From: Nocardia xishanensis NBRC 101358 | GTDB taxonomy: Bacteria; Actinomycetota; Actinomycetes; Mycobacteriales; Mycobacteriaceae | Reading direction: 5' to 3' | DNA length: 64,000 nt | NCBI RefSeq assembly: GCF_001613365.1 | Contig: NZ_BDCF01000025.1 | Span: 36,998-100,997, forward strand | Part shown: positions 1 to 7,628 of the stretch, piece by piece | How the letters are laid out: each line of letters starts with the position of its first letter | Numbering within the stretch: the stretch's first letter is position 1 | The notes under the pieces: model-generated | Told to the model about the DNA's origin: nothing | Seen by the model: only the letters and a program-made list of their open reading frames with translations | The model's database searches: none | Translations under genes and position numbers: made by a program

Positions 1-864
1 CCCGGCCGCGGCGGCCTGGCCCTCCTCGGACACCACACCGCAGAACGCTTCGTAGTCGATCAGTTCGGTGATCGGCTGGCGCTCCGGGTCGCGGCGCAGC
101 TTGATGGTCCGGTAGCTCATGTCCAGTGCGTCGTAGACCATGAGCCGGCCGAGCAGCGGGTCGCCGATGCCGGTGATCAGCTTGATCGCCTCGGTCACCA
201 TGATCGAGCCGATGGACGCGCACAGCACGCCGAGCACGCCGCCCTCGGCGCAGGACGGGACCATGCCGGGCGGCGGCGCCTCGGGGTAGAGGTCGCGGTA
301 GTTCAGGCCGCGGCCGTCGGGGGCGTCCTCCCAGAAGACCGAGACCTGGCCTTCGAAGCGGTAGATGGAACCCCACACGTACGGCTTGCCAGCCAGCACC
401 GCGGCGTCGTTCACCAGGTAGCGGGTGGCGAAGTTGTCGGTGCCGTCGAGGATCAGGTCGTAGTCGCGGAACAGCTCGACCGCGTTCTCCGGCTCCAGGC
501 GGAGCTTGTGCAGTCGCACCTCGATGCCGGAGTTGATCTCCAGGATGGAATCGCGCGCGCTGTCGGCCTTCGGACGGCCGATATCGGATTCACCGTGAAT
601 GATCTGGCGCTGCAAGTTCGAGGAGTCGACCTCGTCGAACTCCACGATGCCGAGGGTGCCCACCCCCGCGGCGGCCAGGTACAGCAGGGCCGGCGAGCCG
701 AGCCCGCCCGCGCCGATCACGAGCACCTTGGCGTTCTTCAGACGTTTCTGCCCGTCCACACCCACGTCGGGAATGATCAGGTGACGGCTGTAGCGGGCGA
801 TCTCGTCCTTGCTCAGCTCCGCGGCCGGCTCGACCAGCGGCGGCAGGGACTTCGGTGATGACAC
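1..864 (-). CDS. moeZ: MoeZ/MoeB-type sulfur-carrier adenylyltransferase (3' end outside window)
   Basis: The E1-like (ThiF/MoeB) enzyme adenylates the C-terminus of small sulfur-carrier proteins (MoaD, CysO, ThiS types) in molybdopterin and cysteine biosynthesis. The visible 288 codons contain the nucleotide-binding GAGGLGSPA loop, the SNLQRQ motif, the DGTDNF motif and SCAEGGVLGVL. The family is about 390 residues with a C-terminal rhodanese domain, which would lie beyond base 1. The start is GTG at 864-862, with GAGGAG eight bases upstream. Gene order with the DUF3152 gene, TetR and DUF3107 matches M. tuberculosis Rv3206c-Rv3208A. A SigH-like promoter lies 42 bases upstream. The N-terminal identification is firm; the rhodanese domain is assumed. 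Confidence 0.93.
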   Translation of the reverse strand, partial: MSSPKSLPPLVEPAAELSKDEIARYSRHLIIPDVGVDGQKRLKNAKVLVIGAGGLGSPALLYLAAAGVGTLGIVEFDEVDSSNLQRQIIHGESDIGRPKADSARDSILEINSGIEVRLHKLRLEPENAVELFRDYDLILDGTDNFATRYLVNDAAVLAGKPYVWGSIYRFEGQVSVFWEDAPDGRGLNYRDLYPEAPPPGMVPSCAEGGVLGVLCASIGSIMVTEAIKLITGIGDPLLGRLMVYDALDMSYRTIKLRRDPERQPITELIDYEAFCGVVSEEGQAAAAG

Positions 865-905
865 GTCCAGGACTCCTCGAATCGAATTGACCGATCGCGA
901 TATGC

Positions 906-932
906 AACGCCGACGATCGAACCGTTCTTCCC
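906..932 (-). promoter_or_regulatory. SigH/SigR-type promoter for moeZ
   Basis: Read on the minus strand there is GGGAAG (932-927), an 18-nt spacer and GTT (908-906). The SigH/SigR consensus in actinobacteria is GGGAAY-N18-GTT, so one -35 base is off. The GTT lies about 42 nt before the moeZ start. The sigH gene in this window has the same arrangement and spacer. Confidence 0.55.
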
Positions 933-958
933 ACTATCGTCGCGCACCGCTCCGGCGA

Positions 959-2275
959 TCAGCCGCGCGGGTACGGCCACGGGTTGAACCGACAGCTCTT
1001 GCCGTCCATCGGGACGAGGCCGTCGGGGTCGAGCGCGGCGATGTCGTTGTTCTTGGTGCCGAAGGTCTGCTGCATCATGATCGGCGCGAGACCGCCGTCG
1101 GTCTCGCACGGCTGATGCTGGTGGTAGCCGATGGCGTGGCCGACCTCGTGGTTGATCTGATACTGCCGGTAGGAGCCGATGTCGCCTTCGAAGGCGAGCG
1201 CGCCGCGCACCCAGCGCACTTCGGAGAGCACCACCCGGTCGAGGTCGGCGTTGAAGCACGAGGAGTCGATCGGGATGTCGAAACCGCAGGATTTCCTGGT
1301 GGTCTGGCGCGAGGTGAGCGAGATCCGGAAATCCGGCTTGCCCTGATCGACGCGGCGGAAGGCGAACTTCTTGTCGTGCGCCCAGCTCTTGGGGTTGGCC
1401 AGGGTGCTGTCGATCATCTTGGCCACCGACTCGTCGCCGCCGAAGCCGGAGGTGTCGACGCCGTCCTCGATCTCGACGGTGTAGCTGAAGTGGTATTCCG
1501 CGCCCGTGCCGAACTCGGCGGTCGCGCCGGGGACCACTCGCCAGGTGCCCGCGCCGTTCTCGGTGAACGGGCCGCCCTCCGGCAGCGCTCCGGTGGGCAG
1601 ATCGGCGGGGAACTGTCCGTCGCCGGGCGGTGCGCCGATGATGCCCGCGGTCGCGGCGCGCGGACTGAGCCGTCCGAAGCTGGGGGCCACGTTCGAACCA
1701 CCGCCGGTTCCGCCGCCGCGGACCGCGTCGACAATCACCAGCACGGTGACCACGAACAGCACGGGAAGGGCGTACGCGCGCCAGCCGTAGGTGGAGACGA
1801 AACGACCGAGCGCGCTCTGCTTCTTGGTGTTGCGCTCGGGTCGTGGTCCGCGGGCGCGATTCGGATCGGGTGCCGTGGGGTCCCAGCGTGCCCGCAGGGG
1901 CTGGTGGGAGCGGTTGACGGCGCCGGGGTAGAGGCCGAGAGGGTCGTAGATCTCGACGCCGTTGGCGTCACGTGGCGGCAGGGGTGTCGGCGCGGTTTCC
2001 GCCTCGTCGCCGTCGGGTTTCCGCGGCCACGGATCGATGCGGCTCCCGCGCTCGGGTCTGGATCGGCCGGGCCGACCTGCGATCCCGGACCGCGGTACAG
2101 CGCCCGATCGGGCAGCCGCACCCGAACGCGTTTCGGGACCGGACCTTGCCACGGGTCCAGAGACTACGGAATCGGGCGACCCGGAGCCAGTGGGGTCGAG
2201 CGCATCGCGCCCGCCGCCGGACACGATGGACGGGCCGGAATCACGCGCCCGATCCCCGTTTGCACGCAGGGTCAC
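959..2275 (-). CDS. DUF3152 membrane-anchored zincin-like protein
   Basis: Orthologue by position of M. tuberculosis Rv3207c. Counting from GTG 2275, the protein has a long disordered Pro/Arg/Ser-rich cytoplasmic region, one membrane segment (about 166-185, LPVLFVVTVLVIVDAV) and an extracytoplasmic domain. This carries a zincin-like motif INHEVGHAIGYHQH (H376, E377, H380) followed by a possible Met-turn (IMMQQ) and four cysteines (330, 340, 390, 428) that could form disulfides. The third metal ligand is not at the standard HExxHxxGxxH spacing: residue 386 is Gln, flanked by His385 and His387. Proteolytic activity is an inference. The start is uncertain: the frame stays open to 2401, but the extra 42 residues look non-coding. 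Confidence 0.82.
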   Translation of the reverse strand: MTLRANGDRARDSGPSIVSGGGRDALDPTGSGSPDSVVSGPVARSGPETRSGAAARSGAVPRSGIAGRPGRSRPERGSRIDPWPRKPDGDEAETAPTPLPPRDANGVEIYDPLGLYPGAVNRSHQPLRARWDPTAPDPNRARGPRPERNTKKQSALGRFVSTYGWRAYALPVLFVVTVLVIVDAVRGGGTGGGSNVAPSFGRLSPRAATAGIIGAPPGDGQFPADLPTGALPEGGPFTENGAGTWRVVPGATAEFGTGAEYHFSYTVEIEDGVDTSGFGGDESVAKMIDSTLANPKSWAHDKKFAFRRVDQGKPDFRISLTSRQTTRKSCGFDIPIDSSCFNADLDRVVLSEVRWVRGALAFEGDIGSYRQYQINHEVGHAIGYHQHQPCETDGGLAPIMMQQTFGTKNNDIAALDPDGLVPMDGKSCRFNPWPYPRG

Positions 2276-2451
2276 ATAAGACAGGTTCTCACAGAGCAGG
2301 CGACGGCCGGTCGAGCGCGTCCTGAGCGGGGGTTCCGCGCGATACGCGGCCGCTCGGCTCCGCGCACGCCAGACCAGGACCGGCGTCCGGCTGTGCGTCA
2401 CGTCTCATTGGCCGGACGAGATCGACGGCCCCGATCGGCATGTGAGCTACA

Positions 2452-2479
2452 ACCGGGTATCGTTCTTTGGATACCCGGT
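2452..2479. promoter_or_regulatory. Perfect 10-bp inverted repeat upstream of tetR
   Basis: The arms ACCGGGTATC (2452-2461) and GATACCCGGT (2470-2479) are exact reverse complements around an 8-nt centre. They lie between the divergent DUF3152 and TetR genes, 41 bases before the tetR ATG. The size and place suit a TetR-family operator (autoregulation, perhaps both genes). No T-tract follows, so a terminator is less likely. Confidence 0.6.
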
Positions 2480-2520
2480 GCACAACCCCTTTTGCCGGGG
2501 AATCGACTGGGAGAGCCGAA

Positions 2521-3207
2521 ATGACAGACCTCGTGGACCGGATGACGTCCCGCAGAATGTCGTCCGAGGCCATGGTGCCGGCCAAACGCGGTACGCGGTT
2601 GCCGCGTGACGAACGGCGGCAGCAGCTACTCCACGCCGCGAGCGAGGTGTTCGTGCTCCGCGGCTACCACGCGGCGGGCATGGACGAGATCTCGCAGGTC
2701 GCCGGTGTGAGCAAACCGGTGCTCTACCAGCACTTCACCAGCAAGCTGGAGCTGTACATCGCGGTCCTGCAGAACTATGTCGACATGCTGGTGTCGAGCG
2801 TGCGGCAGGCGCTGCGCTCCACCACCGACAACCGCCAGCGCGTGCGCGCCGCCGTGCAGGCCTACTTCGATTTCGTCGACAACGAGATGCAGGGCTTCCG
2901 GCTGGTCTTCGAATCCGACCTGACCAGCGAGCCGCAGGTGCAGCGCCGGGTCGAGCAGGCCACCGAGGCGTGCGTGGACGCCGTCTTCGATCTGGTCGCG
3001 CACGACTCGGGCTTGGATCCCTACCGTGCGCGCATCCTGGCCGTCGGCCTGGTCGGCACGAGCCAGTTCACCGCGCGCTACTGGCTGGAGGCGGACCGCC
3101 CGATCCCCAAGGACGAGGCCGTCGACACCACCGTCGCGCTGGCCTGGGGTGGTCTGTCGCACGTCCCGCTGCATCCGATCGAGAACTCGGGCAACTCCCG
3201 CTTCTGA
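2521..3207 (+). CDS. TetR/AcrR-family transcriptional regulator (Rv3208-like)
   Basis: A 228-residue one-component repressor. The N-terminal TetR helix-turn-helix spans about residues 28-75, with the typical GYHAAGMDEIS and VSKPVLYQHF stretches; the C-terminal ligand domain is helical and its ligand is unknown. ATG 2521 was chosen for the GGGAG nine bases upstream and because the length equals that of Rv3208; a TTG at 2467 would run through the inverted repeat. The gene is divergent from the DUF3152 gene and convergent with the DUF3107 gene, with a hairpin terminator between. Autoregulation through the inverted repeat at 2452-2479 is inferred. Confidence 0.9.
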   Translation: MTDLVDRMTSRRMSSEAMVPAKRGTRLPRDERRQQLLHAASEVFVLRGYHAAGMDEISQVAGVSKPVLYQHFTSKLELYIAVLQNYVDMLVSSVRQALRSTTDNRQRVRAAVQAYFDFVDNEMQGFRLVFESDLTSEPQVQRRVEQATEACVDAVFDLVAHDSGLDPYRARILAVGLVGTSQFTARYWLEADRPIPKDEAVDTTVALAWGGLSHVPLHPIENSGNSRF

Positions 3208-3240
3208 TCGCCCGCGCGGTCGACACACAGCGAACGCGAA

Positions 3241-3286
3241 CGAGCCCTCGGATTCTCCGGTCGATGACCGGGAATCCGAGGGCTCG
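3241..3286. terminator. Bidirectional hairpin terminator
   Basis: Perfect 15-bp arms (3241-3255 and 3272-3286) enclose a second small stem (CCGGT/ACCGG). It sits between the convergent tetR and DUF3107 genes. There is no strong U-tract, which is common in high-GC actinobacteria. Confidence 0.8.
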
Positions 3287-3301
3287 TCCTCTTCGATGTC
3301 G

Positions 3302-3535
3302 TCAGACGGCGGCGAAACCGACCCGGCCGCTGGTCGCGGTGCCGATCTCGACGTAGGCGACCTTCGAGGCCTGGATCAGGAACTTGCGGCCCTTGTCGTC
3401 GGTGAGCGCCACCACGCCGCTCGCGCCGCTCAGCGCGTCGGACACCTTCGCCTCGACCTCTTCCGGGGTCTGCGCGCTGTTGATCACGAGTTCGCGCGGG
3501 CTATCCGAAATACCGATCTTGACCTCCACGGCCAA
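3302..3535 (-). CDS. DUF3107 small conserved protein (TB9.4-like)
   Basis: A 77-residue acidic soluble protein that starts MAVEVKIGISDSPREL and ends with the alternating strand pattern VAYVEIGTATSGRVGF. It matches the M. tuberculosis antigen TB9.4 (Rv3208A) in size and place. The function is unknown. GGAGG lies nine bases before the ATG. It is monocistronic: the hairpin at 3241-3286 closes the 3' side and about 150 bases separate it from the yceI gene. Confidence 0.88.
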   Translation of the reverse strand: MAVEVKIGISDSPRELVINSAQTPEEVEAKVSDALSGASGVVALTDDKGRKFLIQASKVAYVEIGTATSGRVGFAAV

Positions 3536-3682
3536 CCTCCGAACCTAGAGTCCTGTGCGGCGGTCGGACGTCGCGTCCGCCCGAGCGCTCTTGCTGTCCG
3601 GTCCAAGGCTAGTGCAGGGCAACGGCCGCACGGCACCGCACTGCCTACGCTGATCGCGAAACCCGGTCGGCCCGACGGTCGG

Positions 3683-4234
3683 TCACTTGGGTTCGATCAG
3701 CTGGATCTCCAGCTCGATCTTCACGGCGTCGCTGAGCATGCCTGGCATAGGGCCGCCGACGCCGAAGTCGGTGCGCTTGATGGTTCCGGTGGCGGAGAAT
3801 CCGGCGTGCCGGTCGCCGGTCGGGCCGAAGTCCCGCACGCCGCCCCATTCCACCTCGAGGGTGACGGGCTTGGTGACCGGACCGAGGGTGGCCTCGCCCT
3901 CGACGGTGAACGTTTCGGCGACCTGCACCGGCCGTGGCGAGCGGAAGGTCAGCGTCGGCCGGTTGGCCACGTCGAGAAAGTCGGCGGTGCGGATGTGAGC
4001 ATCGCGGTCGGGGTTGCCGGTGTCGAACGAGTCGAGGTAGATGGTGGCGCCGAGCGTCGCGGCGCCCGCGTCGTCGACCACGAATTCGGTCTCGAAGCGG
4101 GTGAATCCGCCGCGCACCTTGGAGATGCCGAGATGGCGGATCGTGAACGCGACCGAGGAGTGGGCGGCGTCCAGTGCCCAGGATCCTGGCTTCAGCTGCT
4201 GGGTGTCGGCGCTGGGTGCGGAAGTGTTCGTCAT
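3683..4234 (-). CDS. YceI-family lipocalin-like protein
   Basis: A 183-residue YceI-domain protein: a beta-barrel that binds isoprenoid or other lipid chains in characterised members. Diagnostic stretches are WALDAAHSSVAFTIRHLGISKVRG, split here as WALDAAHSSV and FTIRHLGISKVRG, then PTLTFRS, the ATGTIKRTDFGV strand and a C-terminal IELEIQL strand. There is no signal peptide, so it is probably cytoplasmic. The start ATG 4234 has AAGG upstream. It is divergent from an XRE regulator, and the region between carries two ACCGCGGT elements. Rv3209 occupies this slot in M. tuberculosis but is not an obvious relative. Confidence 0.88.
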   Translation of the reverse strand: MTNTSAPSADTQQLKPGSWALDAAHSSVAFTIRHLGISKVRGGFTRFETEFVVDDAGAATLGATIYLDSFDTGNPDRDAHIRTADFLDVANRPTLTFRSPRPVQVAETFTVEGEATLGPVTKPVTLEVEWGGVRDFGPTGDRHAGFSATGTIKRTDFGVGGPMPGMLSDAVKIELEIQLIEPK

Positions 4235-4248
4235 GCCATCGACCTTGT

Positions 4249-4279
4249 CCGGACCGCGGTCCGGTAGCCAGACCGCGGT
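4249..4279. promoter_or_regulatory. Paired ACCGCGGT operators in the yceI/XRE divergent region
   Basis: A perfect 16-bp palindrome (4249-4264) centred on ACCGCGGT is followed 19 bases later, close to two helical turns, by a second ACCGCGGT (4272-4279). Both lie between the divergent yceI and XRE genes, so they are candidate sites for that regulator. Confidence 0.6.
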
Positions 4280-4335
4280 TATCCTGGACCTGCCAGGGCG
4301 AGGCTGAATATCCGCGGAACGGGCACGATGGTGAC

Positions 4336-5175
4336 ATGGCACGCAACGGTTTCGCCGAATTCCTCGTCGCCCGTCGCGGCGAGCTCCGGCCCGCCGACGT
4401 CGGAATGCCCGAGGGCGGCAGGCGTCGTACGCCGGGACTGCGCCGCGAAGAGGTCGCGGTGCGGGCAGGGGTGAGCGCCGACTACCTGGCCCGGCTGGAG
4501 CAAGGTCGCGACACCAACCCTTCGGTGGCCGTGGTCGACGCGCTCGCCGACGCGCTGTTGCTCGAGGGCGCGCAGCGGCATCACTTCGGCTTGCTCGCGC
4601 TCGCCTCCGGCAACGAATCCCGTTGTCCCGGTAGCGAATCACCCACCGAACAGCTCGGCGAGACGATCCGCGCGGTACTCGACGCGCTGCAGCCGACGCC
4701 GGCGTTCGTCATCGGCAGGCGGCTGAACGTGCTCGGCTGGAACCACGCCTGGGCCGATTTCGCGACCCCGCTCGGCCTGATCGGCGAGCACGGCGAGGCA
4801 AACCCGGCCTGGTACACGTTCACCGATCCGCGGGCGCGGCGGACGCTGCGGAACTGGCCCGCCGCCGCGGACACGATGGCGACCGCGCTGCTGTGGGCGA
4901 AGCTGCGCTGGCCCGGCGACGAGGAGTTGCTCGGGATGATCGACGCGCTCCAGCGCGAGCCGCAGTTCCTGGAGCGGTGGAAGCCGCACCGGGTCGGCGG
5001 CGAGCCGGTGTCGAGCGTGCTGGAGTTCGATCACCCGGTCTACGGCGAGGTCGACGTGCCGTTCGAGACCATGACGACCGACCGCGACCAGAGCGTCGTC
5101 GTCTGGCTGCTCGACCAGGCCGCGACCCGCTCGCAGGGACTGCGCCTGGTGCACAACCGGGCCGCGAACGAATAG
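4336..5175 (+). CDS. XRE-family regulator with MmyB-like ligand domain
   Basis: A 279-residue regulator. The N-terminal helix-turn-helix (about residues 5-70) has RRTPGLRREEVAVRAGVS, with YLARLEQGRDTNPS as recognition region. The remainder is a MmyB-like (PAS-fold) ligand-binding domain with the typical VLGWNHAWADF and NWPAAADTMATALL segments. In characterised relatives this domain binds fatty acids or other small hydrophobic ligands. The start ATG 4336 is in frame with the HTH and no better start is visible. It probably controls the divergent yceI gene through the ACCGCGGT sites; that link is inference from position. Confidence 0.9.
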   Translation: MARNGFAEFLVARRGELRPADVGMPEGGRRRTPGLRREEVAVRAGVSADYLARLEQGRDTNPSVAVVDALADALLLEGAQRHHFGLLALASGNESRCPGSESPTEQLGETIRAVLDALQPTPAFVIGRRLNVLGWNHAWADFATPLGLIGEHGEANPAWYTFTDPRARRTLRNWPAAADTMATALLWAKLRWPGDEELLGMIDALQREPQFLERWKPHRVGGEPVSSVLEFDHPVYGEVDVPFETMTTDRDQSVVVWLLDQAATRSQGLRLVHNRAANE

Positions 5176-5228
5176 GGCGATCTCACGGCCGTGCGCGGGT
5201 CGAAGCCCGCGCCTGTTCGGGCCGAGGC

Positions 5229-5924
5229 TCAGATCCCGAGAACGGCCATCCGCTTGGCGTGGCTGTCCTGCATGCGCTCGAACAGCGCGGCGATGCCGTT
5301 GAGATCGCCGGTGGCGGTGAGCACCAGATCGGTGAGTTCGTCGCGCTGCGCCATGACGTACTGGGCCTGGGTGATCGCCTCGCCGAGCAGTCGCCTGCCC
5401 CAGAGCGTGAGCCGGTCGCGCTGGGAGCGACTGGCCGACACCGCCCGCCGCACCTCCTCGACCACGAACTCCGAGTGGCTGGTCTCGGCGAGCACGTCGC
5501 GGACGACGGTGGCCACGTCGGGCGACAGCGCGCCTGCGATCTCGCTGTAGAAGTCGGCGGCGATGCCGTCACCAACGTAGAACTTCACCATCGACTCGAG
5601 CCAGGTCGAGGGGTCGGTGGACGCGTGGTAGGCGTCGAGCGCGCGCACGAACGGCGCCATGGCGTCGAAGACATCGATTCCCCGATCGGCGAGCGCCGCC
5701 TCGAGGGTCTTGAAGTGGTCCATCTCCGCGGAGGCCATCTTGGCGACGGCGACCTTCCCGCGCAGGGTCGGCGACAGCTTGGCCTCCTCGGCCAGCCGGT
5801 AGAACGCGGAGATCTCACCGTAGGCGAGCACGGCGAACAGCTCGGCCACGCCGGGATGGTCTGCGGCGATGGGCGAAGTTGGATCGAACGAAACGCCAAG
5901 CGCTGCAGATGACTGTGCTCCCAT
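5229..5924 (-). CDS. Ferritin-like fold protein (Rv3210c-like, MiaE-related)
   Basis: A 231-residue all-helical protein of the ferritin-like/tRNA-hydroxylase-like family. Putative di-iron ligands are E37, the E67-x-x-H70 pair and the E147-x-x-H150 pair, the usual two-EXXH pattern with one extra Glu. The substrate is unknown and tRNA hydroxylation is not established for this branch. The mRNA may be leaderless: TAAGCT lies with its last T eight bases before the ATG, and no Shine-Dalgarno is seen. It precedes the hydrolase gene in the same orientation but is 75 bases from it and is downstream of it in transcription. Confidence 0.82.
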   Translation of the reverse strand: MGAQSSAALGVSFDPTSPIAADHPGVAELFAVLAYGEISAFYRLAEEAKLSPTLRGKVAVAKMASAEMDHFKTLEAALADRGIDVFDAMAPFVRALDAYHASTDPSTWLESMVKFYVGDGIAADFYSEIAGALSPDVATVVRDVLAETSHSEFVVEEVRRAVSASRSQRDRLTLWGRRLLGEAITQAQYVMAQRDELTDLVLTATGDLNGIAALFERMQDSHAKRMAVLGI

Positions 5925-5999
5925 GCCGCCTAGCTTAATAGGCTCGGCGGAGCAAAGGCGGCCGACAGCCCGTGCGAGGCCGAAGGAAAGGCAGGCCGA

Positions 6000-7046
6000 T
6001 CAGTTCTGTTCCGCGAGGAACTTGTCGAGGTAGGCCCAGGTGGTGTCGCGCGCGGTCTCACCGGCGAGGATACCGAGGTGGCTGCCCGGCGAAGTCTCGT
6101 AGCGAACGGACGCCGAGCCGGTCAGCGTGCGAGTGCCCGCCTCGACGGCCGCGGCGGGGGTGATGGCGTCGGCAGGCCCGCCGACGAGAAGCACGGGCGC
6201 CGTCACGTCGGCGAGCGCGATGCGCCGATCGCCGAGCCGTACGACACCGCGGCCGATGTCGTTGTTCAGGATCAGGCGACCCCACAGCTGTCCGTAGAAG
6301 CGGCCGGGATAACCGGGCATCGCGGCCATGAACCGGTCGATGGACTCCATCTTGGCCAGCGTCTCGGTGCGGGCGATGTTGCTCGCCACGAACCACGGCC
6401 TGGTGAGTTCGCGGTCCCACGCGGTGACCCGGTAGGCCGCGCGGGTGAGCCGAGCCGGGATGCCGCCCGCCGCCCTGACCGCGGTCGAGGTGGCGATGCC
6501 GCCGGTCAGCTCGGCGACCGCGCGCAGCTGCGGGATGCCGGTCATCTTGTCGTAGTCCAGCGGGGAGCCGACGGCGGTGATGGAGCGGATCGGCAGGTGC
6601 GCGTGCGCGGCGGCGGTGAGCAGCGCCAGCGTTCCGCCGATCGACCAGCCGACCAGGTCGACCGGCTTGCCGCCGATATCGGCGGACGTGCGCGTGATCG
6701 CCTCCGGCAGGATGTCGTCGATCCAGTCCTCGAAGCCCATCCTGCGGTCGGCGAAGGTGATCTCGCCGTAGTCGACGAGGTAGGTGGCGCGGCCGGAGTC
6801 GCGCAGGAAGCGCGCCAGGCTCTGGCCGGGACGCAGGTCGAAGCAGCTGGCGGGCGCCGCGAGCGGCGGCACGAGGAGGACAGCGGACGTGCCGTCCGAG
6901 GCGCCTCCGTCGTAGCGGCGCAGCAGGCGGTGCGGCTCGTCCGAAAGCACCGTCGACGGGGCCGGGTCCGGCGCCTCGACACCCGAGCCGAAGGTCAGCG
7001 CCCAGGCGTTGCGGGCGGCGATGGTGACGGTCTCTGCGATGCTCAC
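6000..7046 (-). CDS. Alpha/beta hydrolase related to PHA synthase/depolymerase group
   Basis: A 348-residue alpha/beta hydrolase. The N-terminal half resembles class I-III polyhydroxyalkanoate synthases (VLLVPPLAAPASCFDLRPGQ, YLVDYGEI). The nucleophile elbow, however, is GWSIGG with Ser135 instead of the synthase cysteine. D293 (GGPADAIT) and H323 (GSHLGIL) complete the triad. Esterase or thioesterase activity is therefore likelier than polymerisation. GGGGTGAGC precedes the ATG. There is no clear counterpart in the M. tuberculosis segment. It diverges from rhlE across a 0.55-kb gap. Confidence 0.85.
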   Translation of the reverse strand: MSIAETVTIAARNAWALTFGSGVEAPDPAPSTVLSDEPHRLLRRYDGGASDGTSAVLLVPPLAAPASCFDLRPGQSLARFLRDSGRATYLVDYGEITFADRRMGFEDWIDDILPEAITRTSADIGGKPVDLVGWSIGGTLALLTAAAHAHLPIRSITAVGSPLDYDKMTGIPQLRAVAELTGGIATSTAVRAAGGIPARLTRAAYRVTAWDRELTRPWFVASNIARTETLAKMESIDRFMAAMPGYPGRFYGQLWGRLILNNDIGRGVVRLGDRRIALADVTAPVLLVGGPADAITPAAAVEAGTRTLTGSASVRYETSPGSHLGILAGETARDTTWAYLDKFLAEQN

Positions 7047-7628
7047 CCCAAGAATGTCTCACAGTGGGGTACCGGCGGTAACAGGCAAGTCCGTTTTGCG
7101 AGGTTTCCGCACGTCGGACTCCCGCGGCAGCCGACCGGCCCGACCGGCCGGGCGCGGCGCGCGCGAAGGTCACCGGAACGTAGCTTTTCGGGGGCTGTGA
7201 CGGATTCCGCGACGACGGTGAATTGTCAAGTCGCGCAGCGTCGGTCGGCGCGCGCGCAACGGAAACCGGACTTTTACCGCACTATAACGGCAACGGCAAT
7301 TCGAGCCGTGCACAATATCACGCTACAATCGCTGCGGACAACGGAAACTTTCGTTGCCCGCGCGTCCGCCGCTAGGTGTGGCGCTGGGGCTTCCGATGTC
7401 CAGGAAAATGTGCGCGCACCAGATCCGCACCGCGACTGCGCTGCGCCGATGTTCCCCGGTAGTTGCTGTCGACAGGCGGCACCCGACGACATCCGGCTGC
7501 GGCGAGCATTATCGGCGGATACGTGGTTGTCGCGGACCGGCCGGTCCGCCCCACGCCTCGTGCGCGCGTGACGCGATAACGAGGAAGGCACGAACCTGAG
7601 CAAGATCACTGTCGAGCAGGAACCCGGT
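7047..7628. promoter_or_regulatory. Long divergent intergenic region upstream of rhlE
   Basis: About 580 bases without a convincing gene. A stretch at 7260-7360 is AT-richer than its surroundings. It holds the -10-like TACAAT (7324-7329) and a near-palindrome CAACGGAAACTTTCGTTG (7339-7356). A long 5' leader would suit cold-regulated DEAD-box genes, but no known leader motif was recognised. GAGGAAGG (7581-7588) lies seven bases before a CTG at 7596 that is in frame with rhlE. Confidence 0.5.
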
